Shown here: positions 31,540 to 42,677 of the stretch, in pieces
Position numbering within the stretch: the stretch's first letter is position 1
Layout of the letters: each line of letters opens with the position of its first letter
Source of the DNA: Ditylenchus dipsaci
Taxonomy: Eukaryota; Nematoda; Chromadorea; Rhabditida; Anguinidae
Direction of reading: 5' to 3'
Assembly: GCA_004194705.1 (NCBI GenBank)
Contig: SADC01000382.1
Span: forward strand, 1-64,000
Length of the DNA: 64,000 bases
The notes under the pieces: model-generated
The model's database searches: none
Told to the model about the DNA's origin: nothing
What the model saw: the letters and a program-made list of their open reading frames with translations, nothing else
Position numbers and translations under genes: made by a program

Positions 31540-34500
31540 ACTGATTGTCCATTAGTGACTTAAATTTTTATAGGTAGCCCAATTTTAAAAGTGACCATTT
31601 TTAAGGATTGTAATTGCAGGGAACAATTGAGCAGCTTGGAGCGAGTGTAGAAACGCCTCATCTTAGATTAAAAAAAACAGCACAACGGCTGGGAAACAGA
31701 GTGCGCTAACACTAGACAGCACAGCAGACAGCAGAAGTGGGGAGGAGGACAGATACGTTCAGCCAAGAGATCAAGGACTGTTCTGTGGCGTCAACAATGA
31801 CTTTTGACAATATTTGACACAAAAATACACAAAATATGTGAAGAACTAAACTAACCCAGAACTAACCAAATTATTAATCCAAATAGTTACAAGTGTAAAA
31901 CACAACAATAAAAATGTGAATATATTAAATGAAAGACTTTTTTTTGATAACATTATTCAAGAGAAATTAGACAACAAGTAAATTAGAATCAGAGAGAGCG
32001 AATTTTCAGTGGGTTTTAAGGTTTTGAAAAATAGTAACTACACATTTATTTGATACTTCTAAACTTGGTTTCCGCACCCCTTCATTTTGCACAGCAGGGC
32101 AGGCCAGCCAGGGTCAGGGCAGACTCAATGCATGTTTTTCTCTTTATGTAGTTCAGAAAAACATTATCGAGATCCTCCTGACGTAGGCTAGCCTATCCGC
32201 GCCTACACCAACAAGCGAAAAAATAGGAATTAAAAATTACGGGTGCGGAAACAAAGGGGGGGGGGGGTTTCAGAAAAAAATTGTGCTTTTTTAATTTGCG
32301 GCTGCTTAAAAAGAGATAGTTAAGATTAAGTTTATATATAATTTTAAAATTTTGAATTTAAATTTAAACAATCCATTTTTATCAGACGTATTCAGTGAGT
32401 TTAGATGGATTTTTAGTCAAATTTAAAAAATAAGAAATGGTTTAAAATTATTTTCAATCAAAGCTCCCACATTGTTATCCATTAGAAATCTTGTGATTTC
32501 AAAGACCTAACAAGGCAAATCTAATTTTTAGAAAAATTGATATAAGAAATTTTATTATCATATATTGAAAGCGAAATTTCTGAATCTCGAAATGTGGGAG
32601 CTTTGAATAAGAATGTTTATTTAGTGCTAGATGAGAGCAAATGGACGAATGAAAGAACGACTTTGAAGATTGTTGAGGTACACACACAAATCTAAGAAAA
32701 AACAACTAAAAGAAAAAAGATTGAAAAAGTAGATGGTGTGTGTGCGACTAGATCAACTGCTAAGCATTGGATTCCAAACTTTTTTCACAAATAAAAACTC
32801 GACTTGTATTTTAGGAGAAAATTGTTTTCACAAATTCAATACGCAGCAATAACTACAAATACACATCAAAAGTGGTAGTACATATATATTCAAAAACAGT
32901 AACAAAATATTTTAACATGAGTTTGCTAAAACAGGAGAGAGCAGTCCGTGGTTTCAGAGGTGGGCTCCAGATGGTGTTTCTAGAAATAAATATTTTATTA
33001 AAAAGTAGATGAAATAATTTTTTTTACTCAATTTTTAAATTAACCCTTTATGAAATTTTAAGTAAAATAAACAAACTTTCCTAATTTTCAAAAAGAAAGT
33101 TATCACATCTACACAATTTTTGACTATCCGACTGTTTTTTCACGCATAACATTGAAATTTTGTCTCACAGGGGAATCTCGTGAGCGTGTTTTTCACTCGC
33201 CCAGGAAACTTTGGTCTCATCGGATAGCCAGTATACGACTTTAAATCAAATTTGTTGAGATCTCAGGCCATATGTCAAAAAGTTGGGATGAAAAGGCCAG
33301 TAAAGTATTAAATGGGCTTTATATATGCATCGCCTAGGTCACAGGTTCGAATACCATTGATCGCACACTTGTTTTTTACTTCAATTTTTAAATTTCACCC
33401 TTCGCTAATAAATTTTTTGGATAGCTCAGAGCCTGAAGATCATTCAGAAACCAAATTTGTGAAAAAATGGGTGCGCACGCAGTGGTATTAGAACCTGTTA
33501 CCTAGGCGATGCGTGTAAAAAGCCCCAATTCAAATTAAAAAATGCCTTGGCCGCCGTGGTTTTTTGATACTTTAGTAGCCTTCTCATCCCAACTTTCCGG
33601 TCTATGGGCACGATATCTCAACGAATTTGATTGAAAGTCACATACTGGCTATCCAATGAGACGAAACTCTAATATGCGAGTGAAAAAACAAGTTTCCGAG
33701 GTTTCCTTGTTAGCCAGATATCAGTCATTCAGCGAGGCCGAGAAATTTTATTACTAAAATTCTTTTCCAATAAACTTTTCAATTTACGATGTTTGAAAAA
33801 AACGGGGAAAAATTTAGATGAAATACAAATAAAAGCTGGCCGTTTTGTCAGAAAAGATCCCCGCTTTTTTATTTTTCCTTATCGAAAAAGTTACCCGCTT
33901 TGTCAGAAAAGTTGCCCGTTTTTTATGAATTTCACCCATTTTAGCTCAAAAATGTCTTACATCGATTTTCCAGTTAAAACACGTCATTCCTGACGGCAGA
34001 TATACCCCTAGATGTTACGTTTGGGCATGAAAAGTGGCTATAACATAACCAACGGCTTTCAACTCAGGCAAACCTTTTCTGCTTTTTAATTGGAAAAATG
34101 GGAATCCTTTTTGAAAAACAAGGAATCTTTTCTTTCATATTTCTAATTTAGATATTAGGGGTGTAATTACATTCAAAACCTTTAAAAATGTTATTTTGAT
34201 AATATTTCTATTTCAAATTTAAAAAAAACAGAAAATGAAACTTAACCACTTTACTTTTCTTATTTATTTATTTTTTCCAAATACAAAATAATAATTTATC
34301 TTGAGCACTTGTTAAGGTTTAAAAAAATGTCTGAGTGTGATGAAAACGTCTAGACACTGCAAAGGATTGATGAGCAATTTTTTTTGCAAAAATAAAATTT
34401 TCGGTGATCGTAGTATGTTACGTAATAAAATAAATTTCACCTCCTCAAGACAGGTAGTCTGCATTGAAAAAGGAATGGATCCTCAAAACCAGCTAGTTTG

Positions 34501-34560
34501 CGCTAACTAAAAATTTTGGAAGGTAAAATAATTTAGCTTTAGCAATTCGACCTACAATTC
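31540..34560. other. Gene-poor stretch with one foldback
   Basis: No supported exon. 33185-33715 is an inverted repeat (ATCGGATAGCCAGTATACGA / complement) whose inner part carries AGGTTCGAATACCA, a tRNA B-box-like sequence, on both arms; a fragment of the same arm is at about 22880-22945. The rest is AT-rich with no structure I can name. Confidence 0.45.
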
Positions 34561-34567
34561 GGTCTCA

Positions 34568-34824
34568 ATCAGAAATATGGCAATCCTTTAGTTTGGTCAG
34601 AATATGGCCTTCCGAATCTTCGTCCTCACTTTCTTCTTCAGTTGCAATAGTAGAGCAGGATTGGGAAGTAGAAGAGGTTTTCTGGGAGCTAGCTTTCGAA
34701 GCCAGCTCCTTCTGAGCCTCGCAACTCAACTGCCTGCCTCCACCACTGGCACTGCTACCAGATGTAGTTGGATGGGTGTTGGTAATCACAATTGGATGAG
34801 TAACAGATTGGGAAGCAGGAAAAG
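34568..34824 (-). CDS. Terminal exon of an unidentified Ser-rich acidic protein
   Basis: After a TTTTCAG acceptor the minus strand encodes FPASQSVTHPIVITNTHPTT, a Ser/Gly-rich run, then KELASKASSQKTSSTSQSC and EEESEDEDSEGHILTKL, ending ..CHISD and a stop. The acidic Ser patch looks like casein-kinase-2 substrate sequence. The preceding exon is not identified; joining it directly to the last zinc-finger exon (42678-42907) would put it out of phase, so it may belong to a different gene or to that gene through an unseen exon. Confidence 0.5.
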
Positions 34825-34937
34825 CTGAAAATTGATTTATGAAAATATTTAAAATATTTTTGAAGAGCAATCATTCAAGTTCGATGCTCCACTGGAGGTG
34901 ACACTATTTTCAGCCTGATTTTGAGTAATTTGCAGTA

Positions 34938-35005
34938 CAGTCGACGCTCGATTTGGTGTTCACCTAGAGCGGCCCCAGAGTGAACACTAAATCGAGCGTC
35001 GACTG
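34938..35005. mobile_element. Minimal pogo-like MITE, 68 bp
   Basis: TA-flanked; CAGTCGACGCTCGATTTGGT left, ATCGAGCGTCGACTG right, with scarcely any interior. Smallest member of the family in the window. Confidence 0.85.
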
Positions 35006-35825
35006 TAACTGATTGGTCAATGAAATCCGAAAATGGCCCTATTCTACAATGGAGAGGGGGGGGGGGGTGTTTTGCCTTGATCCCCCTGATGTTTTTTATA
35101 TGATTATTTAGGCTAAAAGTTAGGCAAGGGTAGGCCAGCGTATGTAAGGATAGACGTAAACATAAGTCCAAACATATTTTGAGTCCGTACTAACATACGC
35201 TGTCCTACCTTTGCCTAAATTTTAGCCAAATATATAACGAAAAAGCAACAGAGGGACCAAGCCCACCGCACGTCCCCTCCCCTTTGTTGGAATGAGCCCC
35301 GAAAATTTTCGATTTTAATTTTATTACGGAGATCGATAATTTCGTCATTTGAAAATGATTGGCGAAATCGGAATTTATTTTTTCAAATTTTCGAATCAGA
35401 CGGACCAACCAGTTACTGCAAAGCTACTTAAAATCAGGGATAAAACAAATTTCAGACCCGGTGGAGCCAAACTAAATTAAGATTCGACTCAGTTAAAGTA
35501 TTTTGAAAATATTTTTAGATTATTTTCGATTCTGCTTGAAAAAACAAAAAATATTGATGTTTACAAATGTTCAAAATTGAAGACTTTTCATTGAAAATGG
35601 TATACAAAGGTTAACACAATTGATTGTATGGTGCTTCTACTAGTACTATCAGTTGACAAAAACTGAATGAAAATGATAAAGTGTGTCTTTGGTACACACA
35701 TTGACAAACAAACAAGATTATTATTGTTGAGCAATAAGCAAAGAAGATTTTTAAAGGCTCTGACCTTATGCAACAAAGAGGGTGTTTTTTTGCCTTGGTC
35801 CCCCTGTTGTTTTCTGTAATCTTTT

Positions 35826-36014
35826 AGGGGCTGGCCACAATGGGATGTCGATGTCGAAGTAAAAGTGATGTCTATATCTCGCATTTCTCATCAAAAAGTC
35901 AAATTTGATATAGATGACCTATATCTACTTTTGGATTTTAGGTACAAGTCATCCATATCACATCACAGACATCACTTTTACTTTTACATCGACATCCCAC
36001 TGTGGCCAGGCCCT
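35826..36014. mobile_element. Palindromic MITE (TAGGGCCTGGCCACA ends)
   Basis: Left GGGCTGGCCACAATGGGATG, right CATCCCACTGTGGCCAGGCC. The arms continue through TCGATGT(C)..AAGTAAAAGTGATGTC. It is inserted in a CTTGGTCC foldback copy. No clear target duplication; the termini look hAT-like. Confidence 0.6.
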
Positions 36015-36040
36015 AGTCTTGGGCAGGGCTAGGCCAGATA

Positions 36041-37236
36041 CCGTAAAACCTCTATTAATCAGGCCCCTCTAATTATCCGGCCCCCTGGAAGGTGGTTGAA
36101 AAATAATCCGGCCCCCTCTAATAATCCGGCCCCCCTTTCAAAGAGCTTTAAAAGGGTTTTTATTAATTTTTGGAATGGTACAGAAATTACTAAGTAAGGT
36201 GAAATTTTTGACAGTACGATTATCTTGTATAAATTTTTAGTTCCAATAAAGTATATTCTATTCAAAATTCAAATTTTTTATAATTAAACTGAGGTTTAAA
36301 AAGTTTTATGGGTGTCTTGGGTGTTAAAGGAACCATGACTTTTGGGGGGCTAATTGACCATTATTTGATTGCTAATCTCATCACGTTTCCTTCATTTTTG
36401 AACTTTTAAATGTTTTGAAAAAGTTATATGTCAATCTGGACATTCTTGCTTACTATTTTCAAAAAAAAGGCTAATGAAAGAAGGTAGTAACTGAAGTGCA
36501 ATGTCAAAAGTCTAAATTTATCAAACAAATTTTATATTAGAATTTTTATTTGAACTTTTATTGTAGTTTTTTGTTTCCTATTTCACCAGCTTGTATTCAT
36601 GGATCTCAGCTTTCTAACGAGCTCTCAAACTGTTCTAAGTCAAGTCTGCAATGAGAAAACTAAGGAGTTTGAAAAAATAGAAAATTAAGGTTTAAAAAAG
36701 AATAAGCTGCTATTTTTTTCAAACTTCTCAGTTTTCAAATTTTAGAAATGACCGGTTTGATATTTCGTAAAAAAGCTGAGATTGAGGGCTACAAGCTCGT
36801 GCAGAAAGAAATTAAAAATTACAATAAAAGTCTGAATAAAAGTTGTGATGAAAAATTTGTTTATATAGCTTACACCAAAACAATGTTTTTTCAGACGGTG
36901 CGCATGAGCTTTTGACAAAAATTTGAAACTGTCCGCGTTTTTTTCTGACACACCGTGTAGTCATTTTTCTGAAAATACAAATCAAGAATGTCCAAGTTGA
37001 CTTAAAACTATCCTAAGATTTAAAAAAATTGCAAAAAAATAAATAAAGAACAATTATAAGAACAAAAAAAAGGTTAATTTAACCTTCCCCCCCCCCCCCC
37101 TAAAAAGTCATACAACTTTTCAAAAGGTCGAAAAATAATCCGACCCCCTCTAATAATCCGGCCCCTCTATTAATCCGGCCCCCTGGAAAGTAGTTGAAAA
37201 ATAATCCGGCCGGCCTAACTAATAGAGGTTTTACGG
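36041..37236. mobile_element. CCGTA-type element, 1.2 kb (AATCCGGCCCCC)
   Basis: TA-flanked; CCGTAAAACCTCTATTAATC left and AATAGAGGTTTTACGG right. Subterminal AATAATCCGGCCCCC repeats on both arms. The inner arms include GAGATTGAGGGCTACAAGCT-type sequence. No transposase frame. Confidence 0.7.
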
Positions 37237-37239
37237 TAT

Positions 37240-39720
37240 GTTAGAACGGACTTAAGCATCACTCTAAGATATGTTCGAGTCTGTCCTACCATACGCTGGC
37301 CTGCCCTTGCCTAAGCTTAAAAAATTACAAAAAAATAACAGGGGGACCAAGGCAAAAAAAACTGTGCTTTTCTCGTACAAGGCCGACTTGACTATATTTC
37401 AAGGTTGATTTGTGACTAGAGCTGGGCAAAAGAATACCTGTATCAAGGCTCTCACTGAGAAACTTGAGAAATCAAACAATTCGTGCGTTCATATTTGAGC
37501 TTTTAAGCCTAGGGCCTGGAAGCTTGGGCTTGAGATGTCAAACTTATAAGACCACAAAAACAGCAAAGGGAACCGAATCGACCTTTTTGCTGGATAGGGC
37601 CAAGGTTTTAGGTAATAACAATTTCGAAAATAGCTTATTTACAACTAGAGTGGTGCATGTGAATCACAGATTAGCTAATGATCTCTCTAATGATTTTAGA
37701 AAATTTGAAAAGCACCTGTTTTGAGAGTAAACACAAACTAAAACAAATGTGACAAAAACACACTCATTTTTAATGAAACAAAGAGGCTTTGTAAAGATAC
37801 TAAATAAAAAACAACCTTTTTTGCCAAAAATTATGTTTTAACCGAAATTCTATATTAAAAAAGTAGAAAAATCGAAAATATATTGGCGTTGTCATATTTG
37901 AAAAGTTAATGTACGAAAAAAAATCAACCATTCCACTTGTGTTTCGCTCCACAAATCAAATCGCAAATAAAATAAGCAGGGAGTGGAGCAGCGCAATATC
38001 GAGAAGCTGCAGAAGGTCAAACATTTGCCCTCGACGTTAAGCGATTCAGCAATCATTGAAGAAGGGGAATGAATGATTTGTGGTCTCTCCGCTCAAACCA
38101 CCTTGAAGGGAAAAAGAAATAATTTCGAGAGCGCAATTAATTGGGGGAAGGGCATGAAAATCTTATCTGCTGTCCCTTCTCCACATTTGATTGATCAACC
38201 AATTGCCCTTCAATCTATTCTATTATTTCTTATTGCAATCATAGAGTGGGGGAAGAGGGTTAATTAAGTTGATGATAATAATAAAGTGATCAATCATATT
38301 TTGTCTCAATTTCTTCTTTTCACAGATTTGTTGAAACAGGAGCATGTACAGGGTAACACGAAACTACGCGCATCTTTTTAATGAAATGGTGTAGGCAGAT
38401 GCCAGATTTTATTTTCGAAATGTTCGTGGGTGAATGTAGTTTCAATATGCCTTCAAACGTTCCAGCCAGTCTCACTCCACATGATTCAAAGCGTAACGTA
38501 ATAGTTGCATTTTATATGTGATGTGAATATGGTGTTTAAATGTCTCCTAAGTAACTTTATATGCTCAAATCGATAAAAAATATATTTTCTCACACTTTCC
38601 AACATCCAAGGTTGATCTTTTGCATGAAATTTTTTTGTCCAAAATTCGACATTTTGCTTTGGGGACCAAGGTAAACCATCTTATATAAGAGCATTCTACC
38701 CCTTTTGATCACTGTAGCTGGGCAAAAATAGACTCTATATGCATTTTATGATCAAGAGTACTTCTCGGAATTATGTCTAAGGTAAGTGAGTGCGCACATC
38801 TCCAACCAACCAAGCCCCTGCGCCCACTTCGGGGTGGTTGGGGTTGAGATGTGTCCCCCGTCAAATTTTTTTTCAAAACGGTGTTAGTAAAATGGTCTGG
38901 TGGAACAACTTGCAAATCAACCCACATTAGATATCATAGTTCTATCTATTTTAAAAAAAATGACAAAAAAATATTTTGCCTTTTGGGAACAAGGCAAAAT
39001 TAGTGTTGAGGCTCAGATTCGGTTCCACCTAAAAAAAAGTGTCCAATACTAAGTCTACTGAGTAGTGAAGGCCACACAATAAATCACAAAAGAAACAAGT
39101 AAACCTAAAGTTTTACGCTTAGTAACCCACATTACTAACCTAACAACAACAAACAAAAATAATAATATTAAAAAAAGTTGCTCACTTAAGTCATGTAATA
39201 AAAACTTTGGTTGCTATAGAAATCTCACAAAAGGTTTTTAAAGATAACCAACATTACTAATAAATAAAAATGGATACAAAAAAAGTAGTGTGAACAATTT
39301 TGGTATAAAGTTATACGAAAAAAATAAAAGCAGAAGTGGAATTCTCGTTTGAATAGCTGTTTGATGAAAAAGCGGTGGAAAAAGATTTATTGGAAGGGAG
39401 CAAAAATTTATTTTCCCCATGAAGAACAGAAAGTTGTGCTCGTTATTTTTGATATTTTTCCTACTATTCCGCACACGAGAATAGTAGTGGTGATGATCAT
39501 TATTGAGATGGAGAAAAAATATAAAACAAAAGGAAGTTGTGATCGCCACCCCAAATAATAATACTTTTGTTTGTCAGTTTTTTTTTTCAAAAAACGTGTT
39601 TTTGCGGGGGCGATATTGACTGAAAACTGGGAAAATTTATTTTTTTTGTGGTGATTGTGAACTAATTCATGTAAATTTCGAATAAAAAATACTGCGTCAT
39701 TTATAAACTTTTTGGTTTTG
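37240..39720. other. Gene-poor stretch
   Basis: No exon I can support. Contains half of a CTCCTAAGTAA foldback arm (38515-38690), a partial GATGCGCGCAC repeat copy (38700-38870) and a worn mariner-like end (about 38346). Confidence 0.45.
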
Positions 39721-39735
39721 AAAATTGTTGGAAAT

Positions 39736-39841
39736 AGGGTTGTGAAAATGCTCGAGCAGATTGATTTCGAGCATATGCTCGAGCATTTGCCTTTTTTTCG
39801 AGCATATGCTCGACATATTTTAATTTCGTTTCATAACCCTA
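39736..39841. mobile_element. hAT-like MITE with GAGCATATGCTCGAG array
   Basis: Ends TAGGGTTGTGAAAATG and TTTCATAACCCTA, with 8-bp flanks GTTGGAAA / GTTGGAAC (7 of 8). The 106-bp body is copies of GAGCATATGCTCGAGCA, itself palindromic. Sister of 52880-53093. Confidence 0.85.
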
Positions 39842-39861
39842 GTTGGAACCAATTTTCTTGT

Positions 39862-40245
39862 TTGCCGTAATTTCTCTAATTATGTGGCACTCCTAAATCT
39901 TGTTTTCGGCATTGTTTGCGCTTTTTGAAGACCACTCGCCTATGAAACTGCTTGCCTGAAAAAAAGTTTTTACCCAATTTACCCGACAAATTTTATCGGC
40001 AACCAGACATTTTCTAATATTTTTTCGGTCGATTCGGTCGTTTCGCCGAATTTACCGAAAAAATATTAGAAAATGTCGCGCGACAAATTCTAAAAATATT
40101 AGAAAATGTCTGGTTGCCATTTTATCTCATTTTACTGGCTACAATTAAAGGGCTAACTTACCTAATAGCAATGTTCAAGAGTAGGCCGGAAAACACAATG
40201 CCAAAAACACGATTTTTAATTTAAAAGTGCCGCATAAGTAAATAC
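39862..40245. mobile_element. CCGTA-type element with nested palindrome
   Basis: GCCGTAATTTCTCTAATTATG left; the right arm CGATTTTTAATTTAAAAGTG is worn. Inner foldback arms share ATATTAGAAAATGTCTGGTT and complement. Confidence 0.45.
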
Positions 40246-40309
40246 ATATTTGTAAAAAGTTAAAAAGTTTTTTAAAATTAAAAAAGGCCAATATTAAAAA
40301 AAATACTTA

Positions 40310-40701
40310 CAGTCAAAACTCATTTATCAGACACCCCCTCGAGTTTGTTCCCACCTAGGGTCCGACACTTTTTCGAAGTCTATTGCCAAATGTGATTCAC
40401 CAGTCAAAGGATTCTGATTTTTCCAATCGTTTTTCAAAATCCTTTTAAGTTGCCGCAAAGACTCGCGGCTCTCCGTTAACCGACACCCTTTTTTAAAAAT
40501 CAGTTGTCGGATAACCGAGAGTCGCTGCTCTTTACGGCAACATGGAAGGGTTTTGGAAAAACGATCGGTAGAATCAGAATCCTTGCGATATTTCGGACTA
40601 GACTGGCTAATTACATTCGGCAAAGGACTTCGAAAATAAAGCTAAAAAAGTGTCAAGGCCTAGGTGGGAAGCCTAGGTGTCGGATAAACGAGTTTTGACT
40701 A
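40310..40701. mobile_element. Pogo-like palindromic element, about 392 bp
   Basis: CAGTCAAAACTCATTTATCA left and GATAAACGAGTTTTGACT right. The arms share GGTCCGACACTTTTTCGAAG and ATCGCAAGGATTCTGATT-type sequence with the members at 18321 and 61875. Confidence 0.7.
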
Positions 40702-41838
40702 TGAATATACACAACTTTTTGGAAGAGCCTTATGCAAAAAGTGAAACAGATTGAGTCGAAGTCACCTGTTTGGTGACTTTTTAATGCAAGCAACTAGGTG
40801 ACTAGTGAGAGAAAGTGAATGGAAATAATTTTCAAGTGGTGTTTATCGACACACAACTGAACTTGCTCACTCGACATACTTCTCTGAAGAAGAGGTGAAC
40901 ATACACTCACACAAAATGTTAATTAGTAAATTTTAAGGATTTATTTGATAAACAATAGTAGGGCGGCTTAAAATTTATGTTTTTAACTTTTTGCTTTAAC
41001 AACTCTCTGATTTTTTTTATCTAAAATACGGTTTTTGACCAAATGTTAAGAGCCTAAAAATTTTATGAACTAAAATGTCACGCTTGATAGGGTAGCAAAT
41101 ATTATAAGATTAACAAACAGGTGTATTCTAAAGATAGATCAGAGTCTTATTAAATGTGGGAGCTGAGAAAATGCGGAAAATAGCTTTGCAAAATAATGAC
41201 TGTGCTGTGAGATACAGAGCCCGTAGGGGGCTTCTATCAGAGAAAATACGGTATTTGATTTTTATCGTAAATCGTAAAAAAAAATTTGTGTATAAATGTA
41301 TAAAACTGACCTTCCATCTGCTGTCGCTTGTTGAGAAGCAAAGCTTTTTGAACAAGAGCGTTAAATACAACCACCAGGAGACGTCTAAATATTAGAGATT
41401 AAAAATGCAAAGTCTTGTTATATTTTCATTTATATTTTGGGCTAATTTGAAATTCTGTTGTTATCCCTTTGCTCGAACCTTGGGTATCTTCTTTTTCGTT
41501 ATAATTTTCAGCTTTTTTTTATAAACCTATTTTCAGTCAGATTTTAGCCTGACTATATTGGCTCGGGATAAAGAAATACGGTATAGGAAGAATTCTACAG
41601 TTAACGATGGAGCGAAATCCTATTTTTATCTCATCCCGAATTTCAGCTTATTATTGTGATCAAAAATCTTTAGGAGCGTCAGCCACATTGCCTGCTTTTT
41701 CTCAAAAACGAGAACGACGAGATCAGTAAGGATAGAGTGGCCGAAAAGGTCTTAGAAGATGTTTGCAACGGCGCAATCGGTTCAAGAGCGTTGACAATGG
41801 AGTATGAGTTATAACACCGACAGACTTCGAGCTCTTAC

Positions 41839-41936
41839 ATTTGCTGTATGACAGCGAAGACAATGAAGGGAGCCGACGGTTGAGCACAAATAGGACAGCG
41901 AAGACCAGAAAGAGAGCCAAAATGTTTAACTGCATG
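41839..41936 (-). CDS. Candidate zinc-finger exon
   Basis: Between TTTTCAG and GTAAGA the minus strand reads HAVKHFGSLSGLRCPICAQP and on to IQQ. H-x3-H, a linker, then C-x2-C is the spacing of the end of one C2H2 finger and the start of the next, and HAVKH also occurs in the gene upstream (exon 4). No partner exons were found, and the second finger lacks its histidines here. Confidence 0.3.
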
Positions 41937-42677
41937 CTGAAAATGAGAACAAAAAGACAAGATACCTAAGCCCAGAGCACAAAGCTGAAAAAAAAATTAG
42001 ACGCTACTCGTTAATAGCACAACCCAACACCACCACATCAACCCCCCCCCTACAAAAAAAGATACTCAAGAATATCCCTTTAATAAATTTTCAGGTACCT
42101 CTAAACCATGGAAAAGCTGAAATTAGTACGGGTTGTCCCTAAGCCTAAACTTCTAAGCCTAATTGCTAAGCTTAAAAGTTATTGGGAGGGGGGGGGGTGA
42201 GGCGTCTCCTCGGGTGGTTTTCCCGAGGAGCTGTTTGAGGGGGGGGGTGTTAAATCGAGTAGCGCCAAAATTTAACCGGTGGCTGGCTTCGAGTCTAGGT
42301 CGACCTATATTCTGGCTTCTTCAAAACTTACGAATCCGGAAAAAAACAGCGCCCGAATACAAAGGAGACTATCCACCATGATGACTTGTTTTTCTAAAGC
42401 ATGTGATTGAATTTGTTTTAACCAAAAGAAAATCTTTTTAAACAATCGAATGCTACCAAAAGATGTTCCAATTTACACCGACAATATTTGTAAACCATAT
42501 ATTATCTCATAATGTTCCCGAGCCTTAGTTTTTATTAAACAAAAATCTAAATCCCGAACATTAAACTTCAGCGATATAAATATATATTTTTTTGGCTTTT
42601 CGGGTATTTCTTCTAACACCCTTTTTTTCGTTTTATATTTGTTGTTTCACAGCATTTTTGATTTTTTTTTCTTTTTT

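Noticed and set aside
39238..39590. Hydrophobic minus-strand frames
   Set aside because: AT-rich Phe/Leu/Ile translation without splice borders or motifs.
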